NCBI GenBank assembly: GCA_019925095.2
Contig: CM034412.1
Coordinates: forward strand, 10,702,001 to 10,766,000
Reading direction: 5' to 3'
Length of the DNA stretch: 64,000 nucleotides
From: Dendrolimus kikuchii
Taxonomy: Eukaryota; Arthropoda; Insecta; Lepidoptera; Lasiocampidae
Under the pieces are notes generated by a model, which made no database searches, was not told the origin of the DNA, and saw nothing but the letters and a program-made list of their open reading frames with translations. Of the stretch, positions 24,109 to 36,000 are shown in pieces. Positions within the stretch are counted from its first letter, which is position 1. Each line of letters opens with the position of its first letter. A program made the position numbers and the translations under genes.

Positions 24109-24399
24109 TCTATATACATATATATAAATCAATTGCTGTTCGTTAGTCTCGCTAAAACTCGAGAACGGCTGGATTGATTTGGCTAATTTTGATTTTGAAT
24201 TATTTGTGGAAGTCCAGGGAAGGTTTAAAAGGTGAGTGAATATGAAAAAAATGCTTGGAATATAGTAAAACCAACAATTTCGCTCTACCTTACAAACTAT
24301 TTCTACCTGTCAAACATTTGATGTTTGTTCCGTCGTTCAGAAATCAACGTTTTTTATTTATTGATTCTGAGGTGGTACGAAGTTTGCCGGGTCAGCTAG
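24109..24399 (+). mobile_element. complete non-autonomous Helitron, second family
   Basis: A|TCTATATACATATATATAAA at the 5' end; TTTGCCGGGTCAGCTAG|T at the 3' end. It contains TCGTTAGTCTCGCTAAAACT and is a sister copy of 53900..54245. Confidence 0.75.
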
Positions 24400-25111
24400 T
24401 TAGTATATAAAATACTTTAATTGTAATTAAAAATCCTAACAGACTATTGAGCCATCATCTCTTAGCTATCTAGAATGCTCAAAATATGTGATGTTATTTA
24501 TAATTTGGTATTGATAATAAACATATATTCCATTTTTCAGCATTCAGCATAAGGCAACAAAAAATAATATTAAGGCTTAATATTCTATTTGTGTTTTAGA
24601 GAGCAAATAATACAGAACTTTATACATTAGATAGATTGATAGACATTCATCTTTATTATGTTATATAAAAAAAATGTCACGAGATGTATATGTATAAAAA
24701 AAATATGTCAACATATACGGTAACATGTAAGGTATATTACGACATTAATTTTCACCTCCATCCAATAACTTCTTACGAAAAATCAAACATCGCACTTTTT
24801 CTTTCTTTTCATTTACACATAGTTAACAAAACATCGTAACAGTGCGTATTAGATGATGTTGTAAACGCAAACTTAACTTTCTAACATCAAATATTTATTT
24901 TTCTACTTATCCTTCTTATGTATGGTGTTTGAACCGCGCTGGTCCATCAGTTAACATCGGTCGCGAAACAGCGCGGTCTCAGTCGCCCCAAGCCGTAGTG
25001 GGGTGTGCAGGATATATTCCATCACTTTTTTTGAAAAACATCATAAGTTGCCCAGCGTTGGCAGTTGGTGCAAGCATTGATCATCTATAGGAATTATTGA
25101 AAGAATAAAAC

Positions 25112-27863
25112 ATGTGGAAGAAAGTAGCTTTGTTTGCCATTTTGGCATCAGTGCAGTGTAATCCGGTTAAAGAAAATGGAATCGCAGAAAATTTAGTGAA
25201 CGTAGTGTCTGATTGTATGGAAACGGATACTACTCTGTGTTTAAAGGTGATTAAAAGTGATAATTTACTAGTGATAAGTGCCAGTGATGTGATCAGGGAT
25301 TTCGGAAAAACGGACTGTCTGTCATCACAATTCTTCCTATTACTAGTGAATTTTTAATTTTGCTTCCTTAAAGCGTATAAAATCTGATGATTTTTTAAAA
25401 TGTCCAAATAAACAGAAAACAAAAAATACAATCGGGAATAATAATACCTAAAGATACAATAAAATCAAAATCAAGTGTGTCTAACAAATTAATTAAATAT
25501 AACATTTCTTCTTACAGGAAAAAGCACTCAAATTCACCGAACGCCTTGCCATTGCGAAAGACCTGAATATCTACGAAGGCATGTCCCTTGTTAGTACAGG
25601 TTCTGCCAGATCTGCTCGCAGCTACGAACCCTTGGCTGAAGACCCAAAGGCCAGAGAACTGCAAATCAACGAACGAATAGCTGACAACGTTGGAGATTTC
25701 TTAGACAACCACGTACTGCAGTTACGCTTGTCTGAACCGGAGAACGAATCTAGGGATCTTGATGACGAAGGTTAGTGTTGTGGTATTACTCTTTTAAAAA
25801 TAATAAAATATGGAATATCTTCGTAAATAAAGACTGTTGCAAAATCATTTAAATATTTCAATGGACATAATTAAAGACCTATTTTGAACTTTGAAACTAC
25901 TTATAGTAATGCAATTGTCCCAAATTGACAAAAGAGCCATTTATTTAGTGCTACTTTAACAATCGTCTCACGTAATATTGTGGCTAATGATGACGTTTTT
26001 GATTATTAAAATAAAACATGACCTAAATTTCAAGTTCAGGATAAAAGTGTAATTATTATTAAAAAAAGTGTAATTTATTGAAATATAGTATTTTCAATAT
26101 ATTTATTTGTACAAAACACGGTGACAGCACAGACGAAGTATTTATTAACCAAAAAAAAAGTTGTTTTATCCCATGGATGTGCACAAATTTACAAGTGGGG
26201 GACACAGTACATAACTTGCCACAGTTACATAAATTATACAAGTCTAACAAACTTATATAAAATACGTATATAATTTTTAAATAACCAATGAAATAAATGA
26301 ATTGTAATTGACAAAATTTAAAAGTCTGGTATTAATAACAATATATTATGAACGTAATTAATAGTATAAAAGTATCTATATAAACCAAAATATTCAAGAA
26401 GAAATGTTACTCGAACTTAAGACATATGTCTGAACAAATCTATTGTGAAGTTTAGAAAGGAAAACCAAAAACCATTCAAAATATATTTTGCATAATAATG
26501 TTAAACAATATTGATTTTAAAAACAATAACTTACGTGTTAATGATAATTTCAAAGTAAAAGTTTTACCAATATTGTTATATAATATCTTAACTATGTTTA
26601 AAAAAGTATTTAGTTATCATAAAACCAAGTGGAATGAAGATGAATTGATAGATATTAATAGACAACACTATTGTACACCGAAATATACAATAACAAACGC
26701 AAATCATATTTACAATACTTTCTAGGTAATATACAATAGGCGGCCTTAATGCTTATAGTAGCGATCTCTTTCAGACAACCTAAATTAAAGGAACACAAAC
26801 ATAGATCTCATTAATATAATTAGGAATTAAATATCTGTATCAAATTGGTCCATGATTAATGCTTTAATATAAATTATTATTACTTCATTAGAGGAATAAA
26901 ATAAAATTAATAATAGATTTGTGACTCACTGATCTTAGTTTATTTTTAGTTTATTCATTATGAACTTTGATATCTAGAAAATATTGTTGATATACCTACA
27001 ATTCTTCAAAGCATTCAAAAAGTCTAACATGTCAACTTTCAATCACATCTTAAGCAACACCCTACCAATGACCTCTGTGAAACAGGTTTCCTTGACAATA
27101 CATCACACATGTCACCTACGTACTGCCACAAACAAAAGCTTTCTCTTCGAGATAATAGAACAACGGCTCTTTAGGGTCTTGCAGTCAGGCGTGAAATTTA
27201 ACAATTACGGAAAAGGCAGATTGTTAATGACTTAAAAGAAAAATGCGTTTTGTATTGCCGCTCAATACAGCCTCTATGTCATTAAGAATTTAATTCGTTT
27301 TAAATTTTCATTTATATACACTGTTTGCTCTTGTGCTAATAGAATGCTATTAATCTATATCTATAATCAAATATTAAAACAGCACTATTAGATTATCTTT
27401 AGTTAGGTTATTATTTGAAATTTTCCTGAATGTCAAAAAAATTGTAATTATGGTCACCTATTAAATATACCGCTAATATGTTTGGAAGTATAGAAAATAT
27501 TGTTTACATTGTCTTTTATTTTTTCCAGCTCGTGGCAAGAAGAAAAAGAAGCTTAAGCAGCTCCTGCCCCTTCTGCTACTTTTAAAGTTAAAGCTCGCTG
27601 CCTTGATTCCTCTTTTCCTCGGCATCATTGCCTTCGTAGCCGTCAAGGCCGTCTTCCTTGGCAAGATTGCCTTTGCCATGAACGCCTTCAGCATCATCAG
27701 GAAACTGTTAAGCAAGAACAACAGCTCCGGAGCAGTTGTCAGCTATTCAGCTCCTCCCCACCACGATGAACATCCTGGTTACTCATACGAACCTGCTCAA
27801 GGTTGGAGTAGACAAGCCAGTGATGCCCAATCATTAGCATACTCAGGACAATTCAGAAAGTGA
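25112..27863 (+). CDS. Osiris family protein, gene B (three exons)
   Basis: Exons 25112..25246, 25518..25770 and 27529..27863 give 240 codons plus TGA; GT-AG introns, phase 0 then phase 1. A signal peptide spans residues 1-16. The two-cysteine motif is C35/C43 followed by LK. Exon 2 opens EKALKFTERLAIAKDL and carries RSARSYEPLAEDP, nearly as in gene A. Exon 3 starts ARGKKKKKLK, then a hydrophobic helix-rich stretch with LAALIPLFLGIIAF, a Tyr/His/Pro tail and a canonical AQSLAY (229-234). It is the cleanest Osiris gene in the window, and its introns (271 bp and 1.76 kb) are the shortest. It shares exon 2 length (253 nt) and the LIPLFLGIIAF block with gene A, so the two are recent tandem paralogues; an Osi9-type identity is inferred. 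A TATA-like GATATATT lies at 25011-25018, about 95 bp before the ATG. Confidence 0.95.
25771..27528 (+). other. gene B intron 2
   Basis: AT-rich intron containing one family B LINE end (26646..26800). An 84-codon frame at 26984..27235 has no start context, no splice logic and no recognised domain, so I do not call it. Confidence 0.5.
26646..26800 (-). mobile_element. jockey-like LINE 3' end (family B)
   Basis: Lies in gene B intron 2: GATAGATATTAATAGACAAC tail, AATAGGCGGCCTTAATGC, GCGATCTCTTTCAGACAACC. Confidence 0.6.
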
Positions 27864-27974
27864 ACCGAACATTGAACGAATTGTTAATTTATTGGTGTGA
27901 TTGTGGTGTATTTATTAATGTACAAATGTCGACTGATATATTAAAGTACCTCAATTAATTTATTTATAAAAACA

Positions 27975-27980
27975 AATAAA
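27975..27980 (+). promoter_or_regulatory. poly(A) signal AATAAA, gene B
   Basis: 112 bp after the TGA; T/G-rich sequence follows within 30 bp. Predicts a short 3' UTR. Confidence 0.65.
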
Positions 27981-27999
27981 ATATTTGTGTTTGAAGTTT

Positions 28000-29350
28000 G
28001 CTTGTCTGCTTCCATTAATCCTAATAAACTTCACGTCATCAGGAATTTAATTCAAAATAGGAAATGTATTATTTACAAAGAAAAAATTAGATGCAAGTCA
28101 AACAGAAGGATGTAAGACTTGTCTTTCATTGGTATTTTAACTTACAGGCTTTACTCTTACTAACACACAAAAAACATTACAGATACATTGTATACTCTGT
28201 GCTTCCTACATTATTACTAAGTATGAATTTACAGTCAAGTAAAACACGCCTCTCCTTACGTGTTTTCTATTTGGCTAGTGGTTTAAATATTTTCTAATGA
28301 TTAATTAATTTTATTCATAATCTACAGAATCTTATTTTACATTTAGTGATATTACAGAATCATGAATACAATTAGAGTCTACAATAGATTTAAAAATCTC
28401 ATTGATAATTAAATCATACGAAATTTGATAAATATTATTAAGGTTTAGCTGTGGCTTTGCAGCGCAAAAATAATCCTAGTTTATTCAGAAAGCAATCATT
28501 CACACAGGTTACACTGCATTAAATTTTTATCCAGGCGCTATTCGCCCTTGAAAATTTACTTCATTTTATCCCAGAAACTATACTATTTTCCGCAATGAAA
28601 AGTATCCTATATCCATTCTCGGTAATGAGACTATATATATACCAAAATTTCAGTATAGATTATCCTATTTTGTTTCTCAAAGCGTAACACACAGAATTAC
28701 TGTGGCGTTTATAATGTTAGCATGGATTGAAAGGTGTTGAATAAATTCTCCATTTGTTAGAACGCTTCTAAGTAACATTTAGATGTTCCATTCATGTTTA
28801 CATGTTACTTTAGACACAAACTGTAGTTTCACTTCAAGACGTCAATATTGTTTCCGAGACATAACTGCACTTAAACACTCTAAATACCTACCGAAGATGC
28901 AATTCGTTTGTTTGTCCAAGTAAAGTCTTGTTTGCTCGCATATAAAATGCTGGTAGAATTACAAGTAGGTTCACGTATAACCAGCGAGTTCTTTCGAGCT
29001 TTGTTGAGATATTTAAGTTTATCAAATAACCTCACATCAAAAAATCGAAAAGAACTTTCTGGCGTACATTCATAACAACGTAAAGTTAAAACGTAGTTTT
29101 CCGAACAATTTTTGCGTACATAGTTACGTACCTATACGTAACATTAATAAAATCGACCAAGTGCGTGTTAGAAGCGAACATTCTTTATTTTTTTTCATTT
29201 GCATACCTTAAAATAGAGTTCTAAACGGACAGTACATTGTAGCATATTAGTCATGGTGTGCAAAATAACTTAAATACTAACATAATTTTAGATCAATGGT
29301 TCCCAAACTTCTTCGTCTCGCAATTTTTAGTGTATTCAATGAACCCACTA
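28000..29350. other. spacer after gene B, no gene seen
   Basis: AT-rich. The stretch around 28530-28690 (TATCCAGGCGCTATTCGCCC, AAAAGTATCCTATATCC) resembles a decayed Helitron body. No exon or intact element is seen. Confidence 0.4.
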
Positions 29351-29640
29351 TCTTTTTAATCGACTTCAAAAAAAGGAGGAGGTTATCAATTCTTCTCGTA
29401 AATATTTTTTTTTTAATATGTTCTATAACTTTTTTGTTTCTGAATCGATTTTGACAATTCTTTTTAAGCGGAATTCAGTATAGTTTCATAGCTTGTAAGA
29501 ACAAACGCACACTACCATATTTTATTAAACTGTTTATAGAAAGTTAAAAATTTCGTCTCACATGACTTGCTTAAATGGAATTTACTACTGCGGACCTCTA
29601 TTTGCAGCTTGTGGACCCTTTGAAGTTTGACATGGACCCC

Positions 29641-29700
29641 CGGGGGTCTTTATAGATCACTTTGGGTACCTATCCCAAAGTAATCTATAAAGACCCCCCG
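29641..29700. repeat. 25-bp stem hairpin
   Basis: GGGGGTCTTTATAGATCACT... and ...AGTAATCTATAAAGACCCCC pair over about 25 bp with one mismatch, around a 7-nt loop (TACCTAT). It ends a sequence reading TTGTGGACCCTTTGAAG and looks like a local inverted duplication. Confidence 0.8.
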
Positions 29701-30659
29701 ATTTAGATGATTAGAATGACACACTGATTCAGAAATAATTAAATTTATTCTGCACTAGCTGTGCTGATCTCATAGTTCAAATGAAAATTGACCAAACGCG
29801 GCAGTCGTAATCATAATATTCGCTAGATGGCAGTAACAAATATTCACATCTGAAGTCAGCTGTTGATATCAAAATGGAACACACAATAATTTAAGATAAA
29901 GTGCATTGTTTTAATTCCTAAAATTTTCAATGAAACCGTTTCAGAGTCTATCCTAGTCAACTTCTAGACAGACCGACAAAAAAAAATCATGTCGTACGGG
30001 TCTGAATGTTGGGCCACTAAAGTGTTAGACCAAAAACGTCTCCATTCAGCTAAGATGATAATTTTGAGATAAATGAGTGGTGTGATAAAATTAGATAAGG
30101 GTGACAAATGTTATATACGGAGATTATTGAAAGTTGCACCTGTGACTAAAAAATTGTGAGGACGAAGACTAATGTGGTGGGCATGTAACGAAGAGGGGTG
30201 AAAATAGGGTTGCCGACCGTACTATAATATATACCTAGTATCGTATTATATCTTAGCCAATTGTACCTACTACATATTATCGAAAAATTATATAGTCCGA
30301 AATGTAGTATATTTTGATCACTAATTCAATTATCGCGTTTTTTGTTCAGATACTTATGATTATTTTAAAAATAACAGATCTTTGTAGGCCAAAGCAAAAA
30401 GTAGTAATAAATACACATGTTAAATGCTATAATGTAATAAATAAATATATTATAAATAATGAAAAATAAATGCGTACTCTTTTGTTCACTTAAAATTCCC
30501 AAAAGTACGTAGATAGTTTTTACAGATTAAAAACAAAAATACCATATTTTCTTCAAAAAAATGTGACAACCCTAGATGAAAATCACGTGACAAAAATAGT
30601 GACGTACAGTCATTGCCATAAATGATCAAGACATTTATAATTATAACAGTTAACATTGT
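29701..30659. other. spacer, no gene seen
   Basis: AT-rich; about 29960-30200 may be a decayed LINE (TCATGTCGTACGGGTCTGAA and TGGGCCACTAAAG resemble the YGSE-W region of RTE-type ORFs) but too broken to call. Confidence 0.35.
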
Positions 30660-30667
30660 GTCCTAAA

Positions 30668-31362
30668 TAGGGATGCAACATCGCTCATAAAAAACATCGA
30701 TGTTAGGATATCGATGTTTTCAAAAGTGAAATATCGATGTTAAAAATATCGACGTTTATGAACGATATATCGATGTTTTTTTATCACCATTTACATAAGC
30801 TTTTGACGCTTGTTCCTGCGATGCAAATGAAACATCGTTTTTTTTAACATCAATGTATCGTTCAAACCACCTTAGCACACCTTTCTTAATTCTTGCTTTC
30901 ACCAACATCATCCTTTTATGCCGCTGTTACTCCATCTTTCAAAGGAATACCACACCCACTTCTCAATGCTCTCATCCTACTAAATACTATGTTTATTCTA
31001 TTTATATGTCTTTTCCCTTACCCACATTCACTATCGTACTTACTATTCAACAGCGCGGGCACACACTAACACATCCTTATCACCATTTAAAACAAATGTA
31101 CATCTAAGAAAAATGGTTATGTTTAATAGAAATGATAGAAATAGATTTAATAATCAACTTTTATATTATAAATTATTACTGGCAATAAGAAAAAATATGA
31201 AAAATACAGCGCAAGGTGGCGCGTTACGTCTATGTACGATAAAACATCGTTCATAAAACATCGTTCTTGAACAACGATGTATCGTCGATGTTTTGGTTTC
31301 AACATCGATGTTAAAACATCGATTTTTATGAACGATACATCGATGTTTTGTTTGCATCCTTA
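30668..31362. mobile_element. hAT-type MITE with exact 8-bp target duplication
   Basis: Ends TAGGGATGCAA and TTGCATCCTTA form 11-bp inverted repeats with one mismatch. GTCCTAAA is repeated exactly at 30660-30667 and 31363-31370. Both subterminal regions are crowded with ATCGATGTT / AACATCGAT palindromic motifs. 695 bp, with no transposase frame. The 8-bp duplication and the terminal repeats fit the hAT superfamily. Confidence 0.85.
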
Positions 31363-31539
31363 GTCCTAAAACGCTACCAGCAAAGTAAATTTGCATGGGT
31401 GTAGGTGACTCAGATGCTGCGTACCCATAAAAAATCAATCCAAATTTAGTCAGTCAGCGAAAGTCAATCCAATGAAATGAAACTTACTCATGATACGGTA
31501 CACTGTTAAATAGGTCTAAAATTATAAATTAATTTAACC

Positions 31540-31760
31540 TACAAAAGCCCATACACATCCAATGCTGGACTTGGACCTGACAATTTACGAGGAAAAAGGG
31601 CAGATGCCACGCTCGTCCAAGACGGTGTAGCAGGTTTGACAACGGTCATCTCGATGTTCTGCTGTCATCACGATGTTTTCGTTCATTACCAGCACGAAGT
31701 AACTGCAACAATATGTACATTAGGTCAGAAATCTTCCTAAGAAGTAAATGTTTATCTTAT
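31540..31760 (+). repeat. dispersed repeat family E copy
   Basis: ATCCAATGCTGGACTTGGAC, CCACGCTCGTCCAAGACGG, ATCTCGATGTTCTGCTG and TAGGTCAGAAATC. The best-kept copy of this family in the window. Confidence 0.55.
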
Positions 31761-31954
31761 CTGTACACCACACGTAATTCAAAGTTCTTACAAATACAAT
31801 CAATAAGTCCAACCGTAAGGCAGAAAATCGTAATAACATAAAACGCGCAAAGTCTGTTGATGCAAGATTCCTATTCTCAATGTATTGTAATGTAACTCTA
31901 GTCTAATGTGTAGTGTATGTAAGATATGTTGCAGGACGAAAAGAGACGTCATGA

Positions 31955-32600
31955 CCTATAACGCCGTGAGTAAACGGCCGCGGATGATGCACAGGACAGG
32001 TTCCTACATTTGAGGCCGTCGGGTAAGGGGAGATGTCCTACGCTCCCTATTTTGTCGCCACAGGGTGCTTTGCGCCTTGTGGCGGTACTAGACAAGGTCT
32101 TCTCGACCACTGCCTGCTAGAGCCCATGCGGAGTAGGTAATTACCATTTCCCGCGGCCCTGGCTATAAGCGAATGGAAGGAACACGCCGAGTTTCGATGG
32201 GTATGTCCGCAGAGTTCTAAGGGTGTAGGAGTAGATCTGCGAGTCCCGCGGCGTGGGTGGGTCCCTTGGGAAAGCGTTCCCACCCACCGTTAATGGGGCG
32301 AGATGATGCCGCGCCGGTGTTCCGCTCGCGCTCACGTCTCCTCCCGTGGTATGCGTTATAAACCGCCTTACGCCAAATAAAGTATGAAGTCGCCGGGAGT
32401 TTGCTTCCTCCCGGTGGTAGAAGAGGCTTTATAGGCCGCCGCCTTGCAGGGCCTGCGAAATAGCTAGGCGAAATACTTGTGGCCCTAGCACAAACATGAA
32501 GGACGGCATACCGAAGACTTTTAGCAGATGTCACTGTCCGTGGCGTGGCAATAGCATTTCTTACTTGAGGTGCTAGTGCCACTCCAACGTGGCGTATTCC
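31955..32600 (+). mobile_element. GC-rich LINE 3' fragment, R1-like
   Basis: Its GTGTTCCGCTCGCGCTC, CTCCTCCCGTGG, CGTTATAAACCGCC and GGAGT...CTCCCGG blocks match the 3' UTR after the R1-like ORF at 38250-38400 in the same order. No long frame survives. Open frames on the minus strand here are compositional shadows. Confidence 0.6.
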
Positions 32601-32965
32601 ACATTACCCAGCGCTTGTCCTTACCAGTGGATAGAACGGATTTCCTCTCGTCAAATAAAGGCCCGCGAGTCCTATAGGATAGAAAGTCCTTAAGTAGATT
32701 TCTCCTCATTAAAAAAAAGAATAGAGAAAGAAGTATACACTCCATTGTGTCAATAAAAAATCTGGATGTTGTACCAAAATTGAATACTGGTTATCTTCTG
32801 CATTAACTAAACATAGTAGGAAATAAAACTCGCATATCAAGTATACCATCCAAATATTAATATGTATGATACAGGATTTTCTGTGTCACACACTACCACA
32901 CAGTCGTCTAAATTTCTATAAAACTTAAAGATGTAAATTCAATCACAGGTTAATAGTGGGGGAAA

Positions 32966-33003
32966 TATAGATAAAAAAACTGGTACCATCGCCTTGGTGA
33001 TCA
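32966..33003 (+). promoter_or_regulatory. candidate core promoter of gene C
   Basis: TATAGATAAAA at 32966-32976 lies about 32-37 bp before TCACAGA (A at 33003), an initiator-like site 40 bp upstream of the ATG. Inferred from spacing only. Confidence 0.35.
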
Positions 33004-33042
33004 CAGATTATTAGTTGTTGGACCAGATAGTGTGTTTTCAAG

Positions 33043-36000
33043 ATGAAGCCTTTATTTTTGCTTTTAATTTGTTTGTTTGCGGTGGTGCAATGTGTGCCGA
33101 TGTCGACGGAGTCTATGACGAGGTCATTAGCTGAAAACTTAGTGGATTGCCATAATAGTGATTTCTTCACGTGCTTAAAGGTACGCCGTGTGTGTTAAGT
33201 GTTATTGTGTTTTTGGATGCATTTAATTGAGTATCTCTTTATAATTGTATAAAATTCTTCTGTTCGTGTGTATCTCACTGAAATCCTCCTAAGCGGTTAG
33301 ACCGATTTTGATGATTTTTTGTGTGTGTTCAAGTGGGTCCCGGGATGGTTTAGGTTCACATTTAGACCTGGTAGGTGGCGCTACAATCGGGTTCTAAATT
33401 TTATTTTTTTAGAGCGGGACACGCTCTGCTGGACCTGCTTGTTATATCATAATTTTAATAGTGGCCAAGTAAGAAGAATATCAATTAGGAATTACAATAG
33501 CTGAAAAGTTTCTAATTTTACAATAATAGATGACACTTCAGATCATTCAACTTTCGCATTTTAATGTTTAAGGTTTTAAAACATATTTTTTAACCAAATC
33601 AGTCCAAAATTTAAAAGTAAAGTATTATGTAATTAAATTGAAAGTGTTAATTAGAAAATAACACTTTCAATTGTTGACTCATTTGTACTAAAATTATGTT
33701 GTTATTAATTTAATTTAATTATTGCGTTTAACGTTATAGTTTAAAAAAATAACATACATTTAGTTCATTATAATTACAGTTTAATATTATTTTAAATCAA
33801 ATCAAAACATATTTATTTTTTTAAAACATGACTATAGTTTTAATTTATATGATCTGTATTTATGCTGGTCCTTATATGAGTTGGTAATGTTGGTGTATAT
33901 ATATGAATAGCTTCTGCCCGGGACTTCGTCCACGTGGAATAGTTATAAAAAAAGTAAGTAAAAAAACCCCCCGATTTTGAAACATTCTTCATTGGTGCTC
34001 CGCTCTTATTGGTCTTAGCGTGATGATGTATAGCTTATTACCTTCCTCGATAAATGGACTTCCTAACACTGAAAGAATTTTTGAAATCACACCAGTAGTT
34101 CCTGAGATTATCACGTTCATGCAAACAAACAAACAAACTCTTCAGCTTTATATATTAGTATAAGATTTAAGCAAATATATTGATTGATTAAAAAGACGTC
34201 CAAAAATTAGAAAAGCACGACCTGTAGTGCCACTTATGAACTTGTTTTATAGGGGTTAAGGAGATCACGTTATTTCTCACCAAGTCCTATATAGTCCCGG
34301 CACGTTTCTTGAGTGGTCTCCTTGATCTACGCAGTGAAATATCGATTCGTTTTCGAAGTACAAAGAATTGGCCCTTTTATGTAAAGGGTTAAAAACATAA
34401 TATTATTGATATGTCGATAAATTGCATCACATTAGCTATGCTTAATACGCAAATCGATTTCTACTGATCTGACAACCGCCCAAGATCCGTGCCGGGAACT
34501 ATAAAAACGTTTCTATGGTGTGTAATGTTTAGAGTTACGACATGTAAGGGTAAAAGGAAGTCTTATGATCTCTCTCATGCATCTCTCTGGCTGTCTATTG
34601 GGGGTTAGTATCTGTCTATCTGTATGTTCGCAATAAAGTTGCAAAAATATAATATTTTTATATTAAATAAGCTTTTTTTAAAAAGGTTTTTAAATACAAG
34701 CTTTTGAGATCCTGGATATCACGTAGCAGTAGAGTGCTAGCCAAGAAAAGTAAAACGGGCCCAAACACGATGGATCTATCTTGTTTAGTACAGGAGTTCG
34801 TAGGAACTGGCTCTGGTGATGGAGTCGGTAGGTGGCCATAGAGCCACCTTCCGACTCCATCACCAGATCAGCTCCATGGTACCATATTATTGCATTGTCA
34901 CGCGATATACATATGCGTGCAAAATTTTAGCTCAATCGGACACCGGGAAGTTGGTCAAATTTAACTTGCAAGATTCCACCCAAACTTACATACATACGTA
35001 CTTAGATACATGCATTGCAAGTTAAATAAAAGCTTGTAAAAAGAGCGTTTGAAAAAAACTATAGAATTTTAAAGTTTGAGTAATACTATAGTATTGATCT
35101 GGGCACAATATGTCTTACACCTCTTCTTTCACAGAATAATTTATTTTGACAAAACCAAAATGTTCTCACTTGATCTGTATTTTCAGAAAATCACATCAAT
35201 TGAATTAATTTTTATACAGTGATAAATAGGCCAAATCACTTTCTATTTTTATAATCCTCTAAATTAATATAGAATAATTATATATAGAGATAAAATTATA
35301 AATAACTAGGACATGCCCGCGACTTCGTCCATGCTTGACTTGAAATTCCCAGGACACAAAGTACCGCAGCAGTTAAATAGATAGAAGTTATCCTTTTAGT
35401 GAAAACTGTGTCGGAACAAGATAATTTTTATGCACCCGAACTACAAACCGCTCTTGGGTAAATCCCCACGGGATTTCGGGGACAATAAAATCATACAGCT
35501 TATTACATAAAATTGGCTATCGATCACCGAAAAAATCACATTGGAATACAATTTAGTTGTATCCGGCCATTTTAAATAATTCCCAGAAAAATTCCCGCGG
35601 GATTCCCAGGATGAAAAGTAGCGCAGATTTTAAGTCTAAAAATTTTCTGTCGATCTGCGAAAATTGCTTCGAAATCGGCCCCATAGATTTTATGCGAATC
35701 CCGAACAAACACAAACAGACAAATATGACAAAAAATCTAAAATAAATGTATCGTATTCCCCGTCGTTTACATAGTGTATTCCAGTTGTTTTTTTTAAATA
35801 GCTTCATTATACAGACACGGCATTTTTATCATCTTATACTTAATATATAAAGCTGAAGAGTTTGTTAGTTTGAATGCGCTAATCTCAGGAACTACTGGTC
35901 TGATTTGAAAAATTCTTTCAGTGTTGGATAGCCCATTTATCGAGTACGACTATAGGTTATATATCATCACGCTAAGACCAATAGGAGCGGAGCAGCAATG

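Noticed and set aside
24625..24680. Possible family B LINE tail (GATAGATTGATAGACATTC)
   Set aside because: Only the simple-repeat tail is present, without the GGCGGCC core, so the match is too short to claim.
26984..27235. 83-codon frame in gene B intron 2
   Set aside because: No splice sites, domain or homologous frame in genes A or C. The length is possible by chance.
30668..31362. CRISPR-like or satellite array from repeated ATCGATGTT
   Set aside because: Spacing is irregular, orientation mixed, and the whole unit has terminal repeats and an 8-bp duplication, so a hAT MITE explains it.
32047..32582. Minus-strand frames of 78 and 121 codons
   Set aside because: The sequence aligns in the plus direction with the R1-like LINE 3' UTR, so these are antisense compositional frames.
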